A program made the position numbers and the translations under genes. Of a DNA stretch of 64,000 nucleotides, positions 42,183 through 51,013 are shown piece by piece (position 1 is the first letter of the stretch; every line of letters starts with the position of its first letter). The notes beneath the pieces were generated by a model. It made no database searches. It was not told the DNA's origin and saw only the letters and a list, made by a program, of their open reading frames with translations. Source of the DNA: Pseudomonadota bacterium (GTDB taxonomy: Bacteria; Pseudomonadota; Gammaproteobacteria; Burkholderiales; Rhodocyclaceae); NCBI GenBank assembly GCA_018240785.1, contig JAFEFC010000021.1, forward strand, positions 62,001 to 126,000, read 5' to 3'.

Positions 42183-42291
42183 CTGTTGGGCATAGCATGC
42201 CGTTGCGGCGTGGCCTACGTTCCATGGCGATATGCGCCCCACCGCCCGCAGCTGCGTTCGGTGAGGTGGTTTGGATGCCGCTTCCGATCAA

Positions 42292-43719
42292 TCAGAAGTT
42301 GAGCGCGCGCTTGTCCACGGCCAGCGAGGCCTCTTTGAACGTCTCGGAGAGGGTCGGATGGGCAAAGCAGATGCGGGCGATGTCTTCGCTGCTGGCCTTG
42401 AACGCCATGGCGATCACGGCCTCGGCCACCAGTTCACTGGCCTGCGGGCCGACCACATGCACGCCGAGTATCTCATCAGTGGCAGGATCGGCGATCACCT
42501 TGACGAGGCCCGGCGTGTCGCCCAGCGCACGCGCGCGGCCATTGGCCATGAACGGGAAGGAACCGATTCGATAGGCGGTGCCCTGCTCTTTGAGCTGCTG
42601 CTCGGTGCGGCCTACCCAGGCAATCTCTGGGCTGGTGTAGATGACGTTGGGGATCGTATTGAAATCGACGTGACCGTGCTGGCCGGCAATGCGCTCGGCC
42701 ACTGCGACACCTTCCTCTTCCGCCTTGTGCGCCAACATCGGGCCACGCACCACGTCACCGATGGCCCAGATGCCGGGCACACTGGTGCGGCATTCATCGT
42801 CCACCAGCACGGCGCCGCGCTCATCCAGTTGGAGTCCCACGGCGGCCGGATTCAGGCCTTCGGTGTTGGGCACACGGCCGATAGCCACGATCACTTTGTC
42901 TGCCTGCAAGGACTGCGTCTGGCCCTGGCTGTCGGTGTAGTGAATAGTCACGCCAGCCTCGGTTGCATTGACTTCGCGAACCTTCGCACCTAGTTCGATC
43001 TTCAGGCCTTGCTTGTCGAACGCCTTCTTCGCCTCCTTGGCGATGGCTTGGTCGACGATTGGCAGGAAGCTGGGCAAGCCTTCGAGGATCGTGACATCCG
43101 CCCCCAGGCGGCGCCAAACGGAGCCCAGCTCCAGGCCGATCACGCCGGCACCGATGACGGCCAACCGATCGGGCACGGCCGCGATGTCCAGCGCGCCGTC
43201 GTTGGAGAGCACGACCCGCTCATCGAACGGTAGGTTGGGGAGTGGCCGCACGTTGGAGCCTGTGGCAACGATGATCTGCTTGCCCACCAAGGTAACAGCC
43301 TCATCGGCGGCGACGCTCACCTCGAAGCCACCATCGACAGTCCTGGTGAAAGACGCCAGGCCGTTGAAAAACTGGACCTTGTTTTTGCGGAACAGATAAA
43401 GGATGCCTTCGTTGCTGGACTTCACGACCTGATTCTTACGTTCCAACATCGTGGTCACATCCATGCGCAGATCACCCGTGGAGATGCCGTGCGTGCCAAA
43501 GTGGTGCTTGGCTTGTTCAAAGTTCTCTGACGACTGCAGTAGCGCTTTCGAAGGGATACAACCGATGTTGTTGCAGGTGCCGCCAGGTGCTGGCTTTCCG
43601 TCCTTGTTCTTCCAGGCATCTACACAAGCGACCTTCATGCCTAATTGGGCAGCGCGAATGGCCGCGATGTATCCGCCTGGGCCGGCACCGATAACAATGA
43701 CGTCGAAATGCATTTCCAT
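42292..43719 (-). CDS. lpdA: Dihydrolipoyl dehydrogenase-like flavoprotein
   Basis: The 475-residue FAD/NAD disulfide oxidoreductase has the N-terminal FAD motif VIGAGPGGYIAAIRAAQLG, redox-active CNNIGC in GGTCNNIGCIPSK, NAD motif VIGAGVIGLELGSVWRRLGA, GDVVRGPMLAHKAEEEG and the C-terminal HPTLSE catalytic motif, so it is an intact E3. No lipoyl domain or E1/E2 genes are nearby. Its placement at the end of the metal RND cluster suggests recruitment for thiol redox or metal stress. GGAG lies upstream of ATG 43719. Confidence 0.9.
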   Translation of the reverse strand: MEMHFDVIVIGAGPGGYIAAIRAAQLGMKVACVDAWKNKDGKPAPGGTCNNIGCIPSKALLQSSENFEQAKHHFGTHGISTGDLRMDVTTMLERKNQVVKSSNEGILYLFRKNKVQFFNGLASFTRTVDGGFEVSVAADEAVTLVGKQIIVATGSNVRPLPNLPFDERVVLSNDGALDIAAVPDRLAVIGAGVIGLELGSVWRRLGADVTILEGLPSFLPIVDQAIAKEAKKAFDKQGLKIELGAKVREVNATEAGVTIHYTDSQGQTQSLQADKVIVAIGRVPNTEGLNPAAVGLQLDERGAVLVDDECRTSVPGIWAIGDVVRGPMLAHKAEEEGVAVAERIAGQHGHVDFNTIPNVIYTSPEIAWVGRTEQQLKEQGTAYRIGSFPFMANGRARALGDTPGLVKVIADPATDEILGVHVVGPQASELVAEAVIAMAFKASSEDIARICFAHPTLSETFKEASLAVDKRALNF

Positions 43720-43824
43720 GATTTACATCTCCAAAGTTTTTGAGGAAATAGTGAGCGCCTATGTCGCGCCTTTTGTCAGGTGGTCGCCAGATTACAGCTC
43801 GTTCCCTGACGATCACGTTGAACA

Positions 43825-44223
43825 CTACGGCAGAACGAACCGGGCGCTCGCGGTATTGCCCCCACGTTCGACTTGGACGACGGCCTTCGTGCCCTTGGCT
43901 GCGGCGAAGGTCCCGCTGCCTTCGAGGCGGCTTCCGTCCGCGGCAGGCGTGAGTTGCACCTCCTGCTTTTGTGAGCCGGTCAACAGTGTGAGCTTGGCTT
44001 TGGTGTTGCTTACATTGACCTGCTTGCCGTGGTCGCGCAGGTAGAGTTGCGCTGCTGCGGGCTGAACGACCAACTCGTAGTCCACGTCCCGGACTTCGGT
44101 CACGACGCCACCATGCAGCGGCTTGTGGTCATGCGCGTGGTCATGGTCGCCTGCGGCGAAGGCGGTGACGGATGCCAGGGCGAGGGCGGTGCCGGCCGTG
44201 AGGGAACGAAATCGAACAGACAT
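43825..44223 (-). CDS. Small periplasmic His-containing protein linked to metal RND efflux
   Basis: The 132-residue product has a signal peptide (RFRSLTAGTALALASVTAFA) followed by GDHDHAHDHKPLHGGVV and a beta-rich domain of about 90 residues with no recognised catalytic motif. The His cluster suggests metal binding in the periplasm, possibly delivering metal to the RND pump encoded just upstream. ATG 44223 has AGGAG upstream and a proper signal sequence. An ATG overlapping the pump stop (TGATG, 44277) would place 18 residues before the signal. Confidence 0.68.
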   Translation of the reverse strand: MSVRFRSLTAGTALALASVTAFAAGDHDHAHDHKPLHGGVVTEVRDVDYELVVQPAAAQLYLRDHGKQVNVSNTKAKLTLLTGSQKQEVQLTPAADGSRLEGSGTFAAAKGTKAVVQVERGGNTASARFVLP

Positions 44224-44276
44224 GAAAGCTCCTATAGGGTTACGGTGGTTGAAATCGGGTGACAGAAGGCGTTGCA

Positions 44277-47200
44277 TCAGAATGCCTCCGCGTCGCGGTC
44301 GTCCAGCAGGCGTTCGGCAGGCTTGCGGCCGAACAGCCAGAACATGGCGGGTGTAAGGAAGGTGTCTAGCAGCGTGGAGCTGACCAGCCCCGAGAAGATC
44401 ACCACCGCGACGGGGTGCAGGATCTCAGTACCGGGTCGGGACGCCTCGAACAGCAGCGGGGCCAGCGCGAAGGCCGTGACCAGCGCGGTCATCAGAACCG
44501 GGGAAAGCCGTTCGAGCGAGCCACGCACGATCATCTTCTGGTCGAAGTCCTCGCCCTCCATGCGCATGAGGTTGAGGTAGTGGCTCACCTTCAGGATGCC
44601 GTTGCGCACAGAAATACCCGCGAGCGTGATGAAGCCGACCAGGGCGGCCACGGACAACGGCTGGCCAGACAGCCACAGCCCCAACACGGCGCCGACCAGG
44701 GCCAATGGAATGTTCACCATGATGAGCGCTGATAGGACGACCGACTTGTAGCGCGTGTACAACACCACGAACATGAGCGTCAGGGAGACGATGGACAGCA
44801 GGCCCACCAGTCGCGAGGCTTCCTCTTGTGCCTGGAACTGGCCGCCCAGCGTGATGAAGTAGCCTTCGGGCAAGCGCACTTCTTGGACGACGCTGCGTAT
44901 GTCGGCCACTACTTCGGACAGCGGCCGTCCCTGAGCGTTGGCCGACAAAACTATGCGTCGACGGCCATCGTCGCGGCTGACCTGGTTGGGGCCGTCGCTG
45001 TCTTCGATGGTGGCAAGGCGCGACAACGGGACCCGACCCATGGGCGTGTCGATGAGGATGCGGCTCAAGCCCTCAATCGACCGCGCCTGCTCGGGCAGGC
45101 GAACCACCAGCGCGAAGCGGCGGTTGCCCTCGATGACCTCGGTGATCTTTTCGCCTTCGACCAGGCTTTGCAGCGTGGACAGAATTTGCGGTGCGGCCAC
45201 GCCGTAGCGTCCCGCCGCCGCATAATCCACGCGGATTTTGATCTGCGGCGCTAGGACCTGCTTTTCGATCTCCAGGTCAGCAAGCCCCGGAATTCCGGCC
45301 AGCTTGGCGCGCAGCAGATCCGCCTGCCCGCGCAGGACGTCCAGGTCCTCGCCGAACACCTTGATGGCGATCTGCGAGCGCACCCCCGACAACATGTGGT
45401 CGATGCGGTGCGAGATCGGCTGGCCAATGCCGATGGAGCCGGGCAAGTGAGCCAGACGCGAACGGATGTCGGCGGTGATCTCCTCCATGGAGCGCTTTAG
45501 CTCCGAGGCGGGCAGCAGGCCCACGTCCAGCTCGCTGACATGCACGCCTTCGGCATGCTCGTCCAGCTCGGCCCGTCCGCTGCGCCGGCCCACGTGCTGC
45601 ACCTCTGGCACCTGCGCGACCAGCAGCTCGGCTTGCTGGGCAAGCGCCGAAGATTCGGCCAGCGTCACACCGGGATTCAGGCGCAGGCCCACCAGCAACG
45701 TTCCTTCATTGAACGGGGGCAGGAACGTGGTCGGGAAGAATGGCACCGCGGCGACAGCCAGTGTGACAGCCACAGCGGCCATGCCAAGGGCGGCACGCGG
45801 CCGCTGCAAGACCCGCTGCAGGCCGCCCTGATAGCGCGTCTTCAACCAGGCTAGAAGCCGAGTGTCGCCATGGTCCAGCGTCCTCATCTTGGGCAGCAGG
45901 TAGTACGAAAGCACCGGAGTGACCGTCACAGAGACCAGCAGCGAGGCCAGCGTGGAGACGATGAAGGCGATGCCCAGCGGCACGAACAAGCGCCCCTCCA
46001 TCCCCGGCAGCGCGAACAGGGGCAGGAACACCAGCACAATGATCATCGTGGCGTAGAGAATCGCCGAGCGAACCTCCATCGAGGCCCTGGCAACGATGAC
46101 CAGGGGCGTCAGCCGGTTCTCAGGGTGGCGGGTGCGGTCCTCCTTGAGCCGCCGCATGATGTTCTCCACATCGACCACAGCATCGTCCACGAGACCGCCG
46201 ATGGCGATCGCCAGCCCACCGAGCGTCATGGTGTTGATTGATAGGCCGAAATAGTGGAACACCAGCCCGGTCACGAAGATCGAGGCAGGAATCGCGGTCA
46301 ACGCGATCACCAGGGGGCGCAAAGTGCCCAGGAAGAAGAACAGGATCACCGCCACGAAGACCGATGCGCCGATGAGCTTGCCTTGCAGCGTGCTGATGGA
46401 CGCCTCGATGAAGTTGGCTTGTCGGAAGGTCACCTGTGGCTCGGCCATGCCAGCCGGCAGTGAGCCCTTCATGTCCGCCAACGCTGACTCGATCGAGCGG
46501 GTCAGTGCAATCGTATCGGCCGTGGGCTGCTTTTGGATGCCCAGGATCACGGCTGGCAGGCCCTCGAAGCCCGCATCGCCGCGCTTGATGGCTGGCGCAA
46601 ACTGAACATCGGCGACCTGGTGGAGCAGGATGGGTTGGCCCGCACGCACCGCGAGAGGCAGGTTACGCAGGTCGTCGAGTCGGGACGTGCGGCCCAGGTT
46701 GCGGATCAGGTACTCGCGGCCATTGATCTCCAGGAAGCCGCCGGAAGTGTTCGCGGAGAAGCCCTTGAGAGCCGCATCCAGATCGGACGCAGTCACGCCC
46801 AGCTCTGACATTCGCGTGGTGTTGGGCTGGACCTGGAACTGACGGACCTCGCCTCCGATCGGGATGACTTGGGCAACACCAGGTATGGCCATCAGCCGGG
46901 GGCGTAGCACCCAGTCCGCGTACTCGCGAGTGTCCATGGCCGACAGCGGCGGGGCTGCGTTCTTCTGCCCTGAGGGCTTGGCACCGATGGGGATTGCAAT
47001 CTGCATGATCTCGCCCATCACTGAGCTGATTGGCCCCATAGTGGGCGTCACGCCCGGGGCTAGCCCTTCCTCCATGGACGTCAGGCGTTCGGAGACCATC
47101 TGGCGCGCCCGGAAGATGTCGGTCTTCCAGTCAAATGTCACGTAGATGAAGGAAAGCCCGGCGCTGGAGACCGAGCGCACGCTTTCGACGCTGGGCAGGC

Positions 47201-47423
47201 CGTTCATGGCCGTTTCGAGCGGGAACGTGATGAGTTGCTCGACTTCTTCGGCAGCCATGCCGCCAGCCTCCGTCATGAGAGTGACGGTCGGCTTGTTGAG
47301 ATCGGGAAAGACATCTACCGGCGTGCGCGTCAGGGTGAACGCGCCATACGCCATCAGCACCAGCGCCCCGATGATGACCAGGAGCCGGTTTCGTAAGCTA
47401 TTTTCGAGAAGCCACTTGAACAT
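44277..47423 (-). CDS. Heavy-metal efflux RND permease (CzcA/CusA family)
   Basis: The 1048-residue inner-membrane proton/metal antiporter has the HME-RND start (RNRLLVIIGALVLMAYGAF, TPVDVFPDLNKPTVTLMTEA) and two repeats of six helices. The TM4 motif reads AIGGLVDDAVVDVENI. The first Asp of the CzcA-type DFG...D motif is Ala, while the later Asp and Glu remain, closer to CusA-like permeases. Substrate (monovalent or divalent metal) is therefore open. It lies 13 bp after the adaptor gene. Confidence 0.88.
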   Translation of the reverse strand: MFKWLLENSLRNRLLVIIGALVLMAYGAFTLTRTPVDVFPDLNKPTVTLMTEAGGMAAEEVEQLITFPLETAMNGLPSVESVRSVSSAGLSFIYVTFDWKTDIFRARQMVSERLTSMEEGLAPGVTPTMGPISSVMGEIMQIAIPIGAKPSGQKNAAPPLSAMDTREYADWVLRPRLMAIPGVAQVIPIGGEVRQFQVQPNTTRMSELGVTASDLDAALKGFSANTSGGFLEINGREYLIRNLGRTSRLDDLRNLPLAVRAGQPILLHQVADVQFAPAIKRGDAGFEGLPAVILGIQKQPTADTIALTRSIESALADMKGSLPAGMAEPQVTFRQANFIEASISTLQGKLIGASVFVAVILFFFLGTLRPLVIALTAIPASIFVTGLVFHYFGLSINTMTLGGLAIAIGGLVDDAVVDVENIMRRLKEDRTRHPENRLTPLVIVARASMEVRSAILYATMIIVLVFLPLFALPGMEGRLFVPLGIAFIVSTLASLLVSVTVTPVLSYYLLPKMRTLDHGDTRLLAWLKTRYQGGLQRVLQRPRAALGMAAVAVTLAVAAVPFFPTTFLPPFNEGTLLVGLRLNPGVTLAESSALAQQAELLVAQVPEVQHVGRRSGRAELDEHAEGVHVSELDVGLLPASELKRSMEEITADIRSRLAHLPGSIGIGQPISHRIDHMLSGVRSQIAIKVFGEDLDVLRGQADLLRAKLAGIPGLADLEIEKQVLAPQIKIRVDYAAAGRYGVAAPQILSTLQSLVEGEKITEVIEGNRRFALVVRLPEQARSIEGLSRILIDTPMGRVPLSRLATIEDSDGPNQVSRDDGRRRIVLSANAQGRPLSEVVADIRSVVQEVRLPEGYFITLGGQFQAQEEASRLVGLLSIVSLTLMFVVLYTRYKSVVLSALIMVNIPLALVGAVLGLWLSGQPLSVAALVGFITLAGISVRNGILKVSHYLNLMRMEGEDFDQKMIVRGSLERLSPVLMTALVTAFALAPLLFEASRPGTEILHPVAVVIFSGLVSSTLLDTFLTPAMFWLFGRKPAERLLDDRDAEAF

Positions 47424-47436
47424 GGAATGGTGCCCC

Positions 47437-48552
47437 TCAACGAACTTGATTGATCAGGGACGCGCCCTCGACAACCACGCGGTCGCCGTCCGCCAGGCCC
47501 GAAGTGACAGCGATGGATGCACCATCCAAAGGAGTGATGTTCACGACACGCGGCTCGAAGCGCTCGGCCTGGTCTTTGACCCAGACGATGTTCTGGTTGG
47601 CAGGGTTCTTCATCAGCGCACCGGAAGGCACGCGGTAGCCAGGTACCGTCGTCGCCTCTTGCACGAAGACCACCACCGGCATACCGACCGCCAAGCGCGA
47701 GAGGCTTTCGCTGGTGCCCTTGAACAGCATGGGCAGGGCCTGCTCGCGCAGGCTGCTGGCGGCACCGACGAAGCTCAGCGGCACCTTCTGACCGCCTACT
47801 GCGAGTGCAGCACCGGCCAGGTTCTGTGCCATTGCCGGATCGTAGGCAAGCGCCTCGATGCGCAGTTGGGTCGGATCGACCACCTCAAACACCAGTTCGC
47901 GCGCATCCACGACCTGCCCGGCAACTGCGGGGCTGGATGCGATGACGCCGCTGACTGGGGCCTTCAGTACGTCCCTGCCGGCGAGGCCCCCGCTCAAGGC
48001 GCGGGCGCGTTCGGTCAGGCTGTTCACTTCGCTTTCGGCTGCTTCGATCTCCTTGCGGGGCACGGTCTCCGACAGCTCGCGCAGCCGGGCCAAGCGCTTC
48101 TGCGCGAGCGCTTGGCCCGCACGCAGCTCGGCAACCTGGGCCATCTGGCCTGAGCGCTCCAGCACACCGCTGGCCGGTTCGATGTAAGCCAGCACCTGGC
48201 CCTTGCGCACGGATTGGCCGATCTGCGGCAGACCATCCGGCCCGGGCACCAGCCGGCCCATTACCATTGCCTGGACCTTGCCGCCTGTCGTCGGGTCCAT
48301 GATTACTTTGCCAGCCAGTTCATGGCTGCGGGCCAAGGGCTCCTGCTTGATCAGCTGGGTGCGTACACCGATCTGACGTTGCGACGGTTTCGGAAGAAAC
48401 ACGCTGCCATCAGGCTGGCGCTGGGGGCCATTGGAAGACGCAGCCGGCGCTTCGTCGCCGTGGTCATGGCCGTCGTGAGCGAACGCGGGAGCAGCCAGAG
48501 CCAATGCAGCCGCCATGGCCGTCGTCATTAGGAAACGGAAGTTGCGCTTCAT
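47437..48552 (-). CDS. RND efflux periplasmic adaptor subunit (CzcB-like)
   Basis: 371-residue membrane fusion protein with signal peptide (MKRNFRFLMTTAMAAALALA), His-rich start after cleavage (AHDGHDHGDE), barrel-sandwich segments and a helical hairpin (ELRAGQALAQKRLARLRELS). It would link the CzcA-like permease to the outer-membrane factor. The ATG at 48552 overlaps the upstream stop (ATGA). Confidence 0.88.
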   Translation of the reverse strand: MKRNFRFLMTTAMAAALALAAPAFAHDGHDHGDEAPAASSNGPQRQPDGSVFLPKPSQRQIGVRTQLIKQEPLARSHELAGKVIMDPTTGGKVQAMVMGRLVPGPDGLPQIGQSVRKGQVLAYIEPASGVLERSGQMAQVAELRAGQALAQKRLARLRELSETVPRKEIEAAESEVNSLTERARALSGGLAGRDVLKAPVSGVIASSPAVAGQVVDARELVFEVVDPTQLRIEALAYDPAMAQNLAGAALAVGGQKVPLSFVGAASSLREQALPMLFKGTSESLSRLAVGMPVVVFVQEATTVPGYRVPSGALMKNPANQNIVWVKDQAERFEPRVVNITPLDGASIAVTSGLADGDRVVVEGASLINQVR

Positions 48553-49100
48553 GCTGCACCTCGCAGTGCACCGTTGGTGCGTGTACGTCTGCGCAGCGCC
48601 CACGCTAGGACACCGACGCCGAGGACTGCGGCACCGCCACCTAGTACGACCACACGGCCGGATGCGACGGCATGCTCGTGTTCGGCGTCTTCGCTATGAA
48701 CATCGAGAACGCCCGTCAACAGGTCCGATTGGCCCTGCGCAGTAATAGTGGCCATGATTGAGGTCTCGCCATCGGATAGCGGCTCAGTCAGATCGGCCTC
48801 GAACTCTCCAACCCCGTGTGAGCTGACCTTTACCTGTTGACCACCCAGCTCGAGGGTCAGCTCGCCATCGGTCACCGGCCGGTTGTCGGCAGCATGGTCG
48901 AGGTAGAGTGTGAGACGCTGGCCGTTCAGCACACCCACCAGTTCGAAGTCATCGGAAACTGCGGCAAAGCGCGGAAGCGCGGCCGCTGCGGGGGCAGGAG
49001 CGGCTTCGCCATGGTCATGGCCGTCGCCGGCCCACGTTGCGCTACTGCCAAGCAGGAGGCTGGACAAGGCAGCTGCACGCCAGAAAGAGGATTGCGACAT
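48549..49100 (-). CDS. Secreted His-containing protein with C-terminal membrane anchor
   Basis: 183 residues: signal peptide (MSQSSFWRAAALSSLLLGSS), GDGHDHGEA, a beta domain (LVGVLNGQRLTLYLDHAADN) and a C-terminal hydrophobic helix followed by RRRTRT. Not a known enzyme. Similar genes accompany HME-RND operons, where they may bind metal in the periplasm. It sits between the outer-membrane factor and the adaptor, coupled to the latter. ATG 49100 fits the signal peptide; the longer frame is unlikely. Confidence 0.65.
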   Translation of the reverse strand: MSQSSFWRAAALSSLLLGSSATWAGDGHDHGEAAPAPAAAALPRFAAVSDDFELVGVLNGQRLTLYLDHAADNRPVTDGELTLELGGQQVKVSSHGVGEFEADLTEPLSDGETSIMATITAQGQSDLLTGVLDVHSEDAEHEHAVASGRVVVLGGGAAVLGVGVLAWALRRRTRTNGALRGAA

Positions 49101-49134
49101 TTCTAAGGTTCCAGGATGGTTGAGCGCGCGCCGA

Positions 49135-50463
49135 TCAGCGCGTGCCGGAGATGTCAGTGAAAGTCTCGGTCGGCTGCGGCAGCGTGCCTTGTGCCTGCAA
49201 CAGGGACGAGATGGCCGCGGCATGCTCCACCTTGGCGAGCAGCGCCGCGCGCTCGGCCTCGGTGGCCTCCTGCTCGATGCGAAGGCGTGTCGGCATGTCC
49301 GTCTCGCCCATCGCGAACGACTTTTGGTAGAAGGTGCGCGTTTGTTGGGCTAGTCGCTGGCGCTCCGAAGCGGCCTGCATCTGGGTGCTGGTTGCCAGTT
49401 CGCGCGATTGGGCAGTTCGAATTTCCGAGAGTAGCCGGGTGCGCTGGGCCGCGAGTGCCGACTCAGCCTCCAGTGCCTGCGCATTGGCGCTGGACAATTG
49501 CTCGGTATGACGGCTACCCGTACCGAAGGGAATGCGCACACCCACCGTGATCGTCTGGTTGTAGCGTTCGCCGTAGCCGCCCCGATCCCGCGTGGTCGCC
49601 AGGGTCAGTTCGGGGTTGGCGTACTTCTGATGGGACACCAGTTCCGCAGAGCGGCGGGCCGCCAGCGCCTTGTGCTGCAGTTCCAGCAGCGCAGGGTGGT
49701 TACCCAACAACGCGCCGGACGGCTGTGCCGATGCCGGTTGAACTCGGACACCTGACTGCTCCGGCTGCGCGGAATCGGCCTGCGACGGGATACTCTCGAT
49801 GCCGGTCAGTGCCAACAACGCCTCGCGCTGCGTGATTTCTTCGGCCTGAGCAATGGCCAGGGCACTACGAGCCGACGCCAAGGCGCCATCGGCCTGGTTT
49901 CTGTCGGCTTGCGCCAGGTCGCCCGCGCGAACCCGGCGAGCCACATCTTGCGCCAACTCGTCCGCGCTGCGGGTGCGATCCTGCGCCGCCACCAATTCGG
50001 CCTGGGCACGCTGCCATGCCCACCATGCCTGGCGAACCTGTCCGGCCGTGCGTAGCTTGGCGGCCAGCATCCGGCTGGATAGCGCGAGGCTTTCCGCGTC
50101 CGCCCAGCGTGCCGACGAGGCGCGCTCACCAGGCATCCAAAGGGGAATAGCCACCCCGACTTCATATTCGCGCTGTCCGTTGCGGTTGTTGAACCGATCA
50201 GTTTTGGTGGAGGCTTCCAGCGCCATCGGACCTGCCACCCAACTGCCGGCCGTCTCTTGGCGTGCTTGGGCGGCCTGCTGCCAGGCGCCTTCTCCAGCGG
50301 CTTCTGGCTGCCGCTGCCAAGCTGACTCCCACAATTGGGCGACCATGTGGCTGTCTGGTCTGGATGGGACGTGAGGGGCGGCTACTGGCTGGGCTAGCAC
50401 GGTGCCGGCCCAAAGCGTGGATACCGCCCATATCCATCCCTTGCGTATGTCTTTGCGAAGCAT
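49135..50463 (-). CDS. Outer-membrane efflux protein, TolC family (CzcC-like)
   Basis: 442-residue outer-membrane factor with signal peptide (WAVSTLWAGTVLAQ) and two TolC-type repeats rich in Ala, Gln and Arg heptads. First gene of the CzcC-X-CzcB-CzcA-like operon on the minus strand, providing the exit duct. An AT-rich dyad lies about 100 bp upstream. Confidence 0.87.
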   Translation of the reverse strand: MLRKDIRKGWIWAVSTLWAGTVLAQPVAAPHVPSRPDSHMVAQLWESAWQRQPEAAGEGAWQQAAQARQETAGSWVAGPMALEASTKTDRFNNRNGQREYEVGVAIPLWMPGERASSARWADAESLALSSRMLAAKLRTAGQVRQAWWAWQRAQAELVAAQDRTRSADELAQDVARRVRAGDLAQADRNQADGALASARSALAIAQAEEITQREALLALTGIESIPSQADSAQPEQSGVRVQPASAQPSGALLGNHPALLELQHKALAARRSAELVSHQKYANPELTLATTRDRGGYGERYNQTITVGVRIPFGTGSRHTEQLSSANAQALEAESALAAQRTRLLSEIRTAQSRELATSTQMQAASERQRLAQQTRTFYQKSFAMGETDMPTRLRIEQEATEAERAALLAKVEHAAAISSLLQAQGTLPQPTETFTDISGTR

Positions 50464-50562
50464 TCAATTCTCCATCGGTGTTGCATCAGTACTTACCCCC
50501 GGCTGGGTGTTCTCTTTCCGAGCAAGTGCTTGTCGTTGAAAAGCCACTGTTCACTGGCTTAG

Positions 50563-50590
50563 ATATGAACAATTGTATATCTATTCATAT
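50563..50590. promoter_or_regulatory. AT-rich dyad upstream of the CBA efflux operon
   Basis: ATATGAA (50563-50569) and TTCATAT (50584-50590) form a 7-bp inverted repeat with 14-bp spacing, in a locally AT-rich segment 100 bp upstream of the TolC-like gene. Half-sites resemble those of ArsR-family operators elsewhere in the island, but the spacing differs. Confidence 0.35.
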
Positions 50591-50714
50591 GAATGGGAAA
50601 GAAAACCTTACATCCTTTGAGCACCAATCGCCTTAGAGAGGGCGTCGGGCGCAAGACATCGAGAGGCGAGGTGGGGCTAATCCACTGCGCAAACAGCTAT
50701 GCAGACTCCTTGAG

Positions 50715-50738
50715 CATATCCCCCGGGGGGGGGATATG
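50715..50738. promoter_or_regulatory. CsoR/RcnR-family operator
   Basis: Arms CATATCCCCC (50715-50724) and GGGGGATATG (50729-50738) are perfect complements around GGGG. AT ends with a central G-tract are typical of CsoR/RcnR/FrmR-family operators. It lies 8 bp before the start of the repressor gene, ideally placed for autoregulation. Confidence 0.8.
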
Positions 50739-50746
50739 ATTGCTGC

Positions 50747-51004
50747 ATGAAAGAGATGCACAAGCACACCAGCCACCCAGATCTCGTGAAACGGCTCAAG
50801 CGCGCCGAGGGTCATCTGCGACACGTCATCGGGATGATCGAAGGAGAAGAAACCTGCCTGGACATCGCTCGCCAGCTCGCTGCGGTGGAGAGCGCCGTCA
50901 CAGCGGCCAAGCGCGTCCTGATCCATGACCACATCGACCACTGCCTATCTCATGATGAGGACTCCGTTCTAGCCGAAATGAAGGCGCTAACCAGACTGCT
51001 CTGA
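50747..51004 (+). CDS. CsoR/RcnR-family metal-sensing repressor
   Basis: An 85-residue all-helical DUF156 protein. Metal ligands visible are Cys37, His62 and Cys66 (HIDHC), giving the CsoR-like Cys-His-Cys pattern, together with an N-terminal His cluster (His5, His7, His10) reminiscent of nickel/cobalt sensors such as RcnR and InrS. The neighbouring exporter with His-rich tail favours nickel or cobalt. It precedes the MFS gene by 9 bp. Confidence 0.85.
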   Translation: MKEMHKHTSHPDLVKRLKRAEGHLRHVIGMIEGEETCLDIARQLAAVESAVTAAKRVLIHDHIDHCLSHDEDSVLAEMKALTRLL

Positions 51005-51013
51005 GGTCTCTCG

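Noticed and set aside
44277-47423. Assigning the permease as czcA for zinc, cobalt and cadmium
   Set aside because: The TM4 motif differs from CzcA at the first acidic position, so a specific gene symbol would overstate the evidence.
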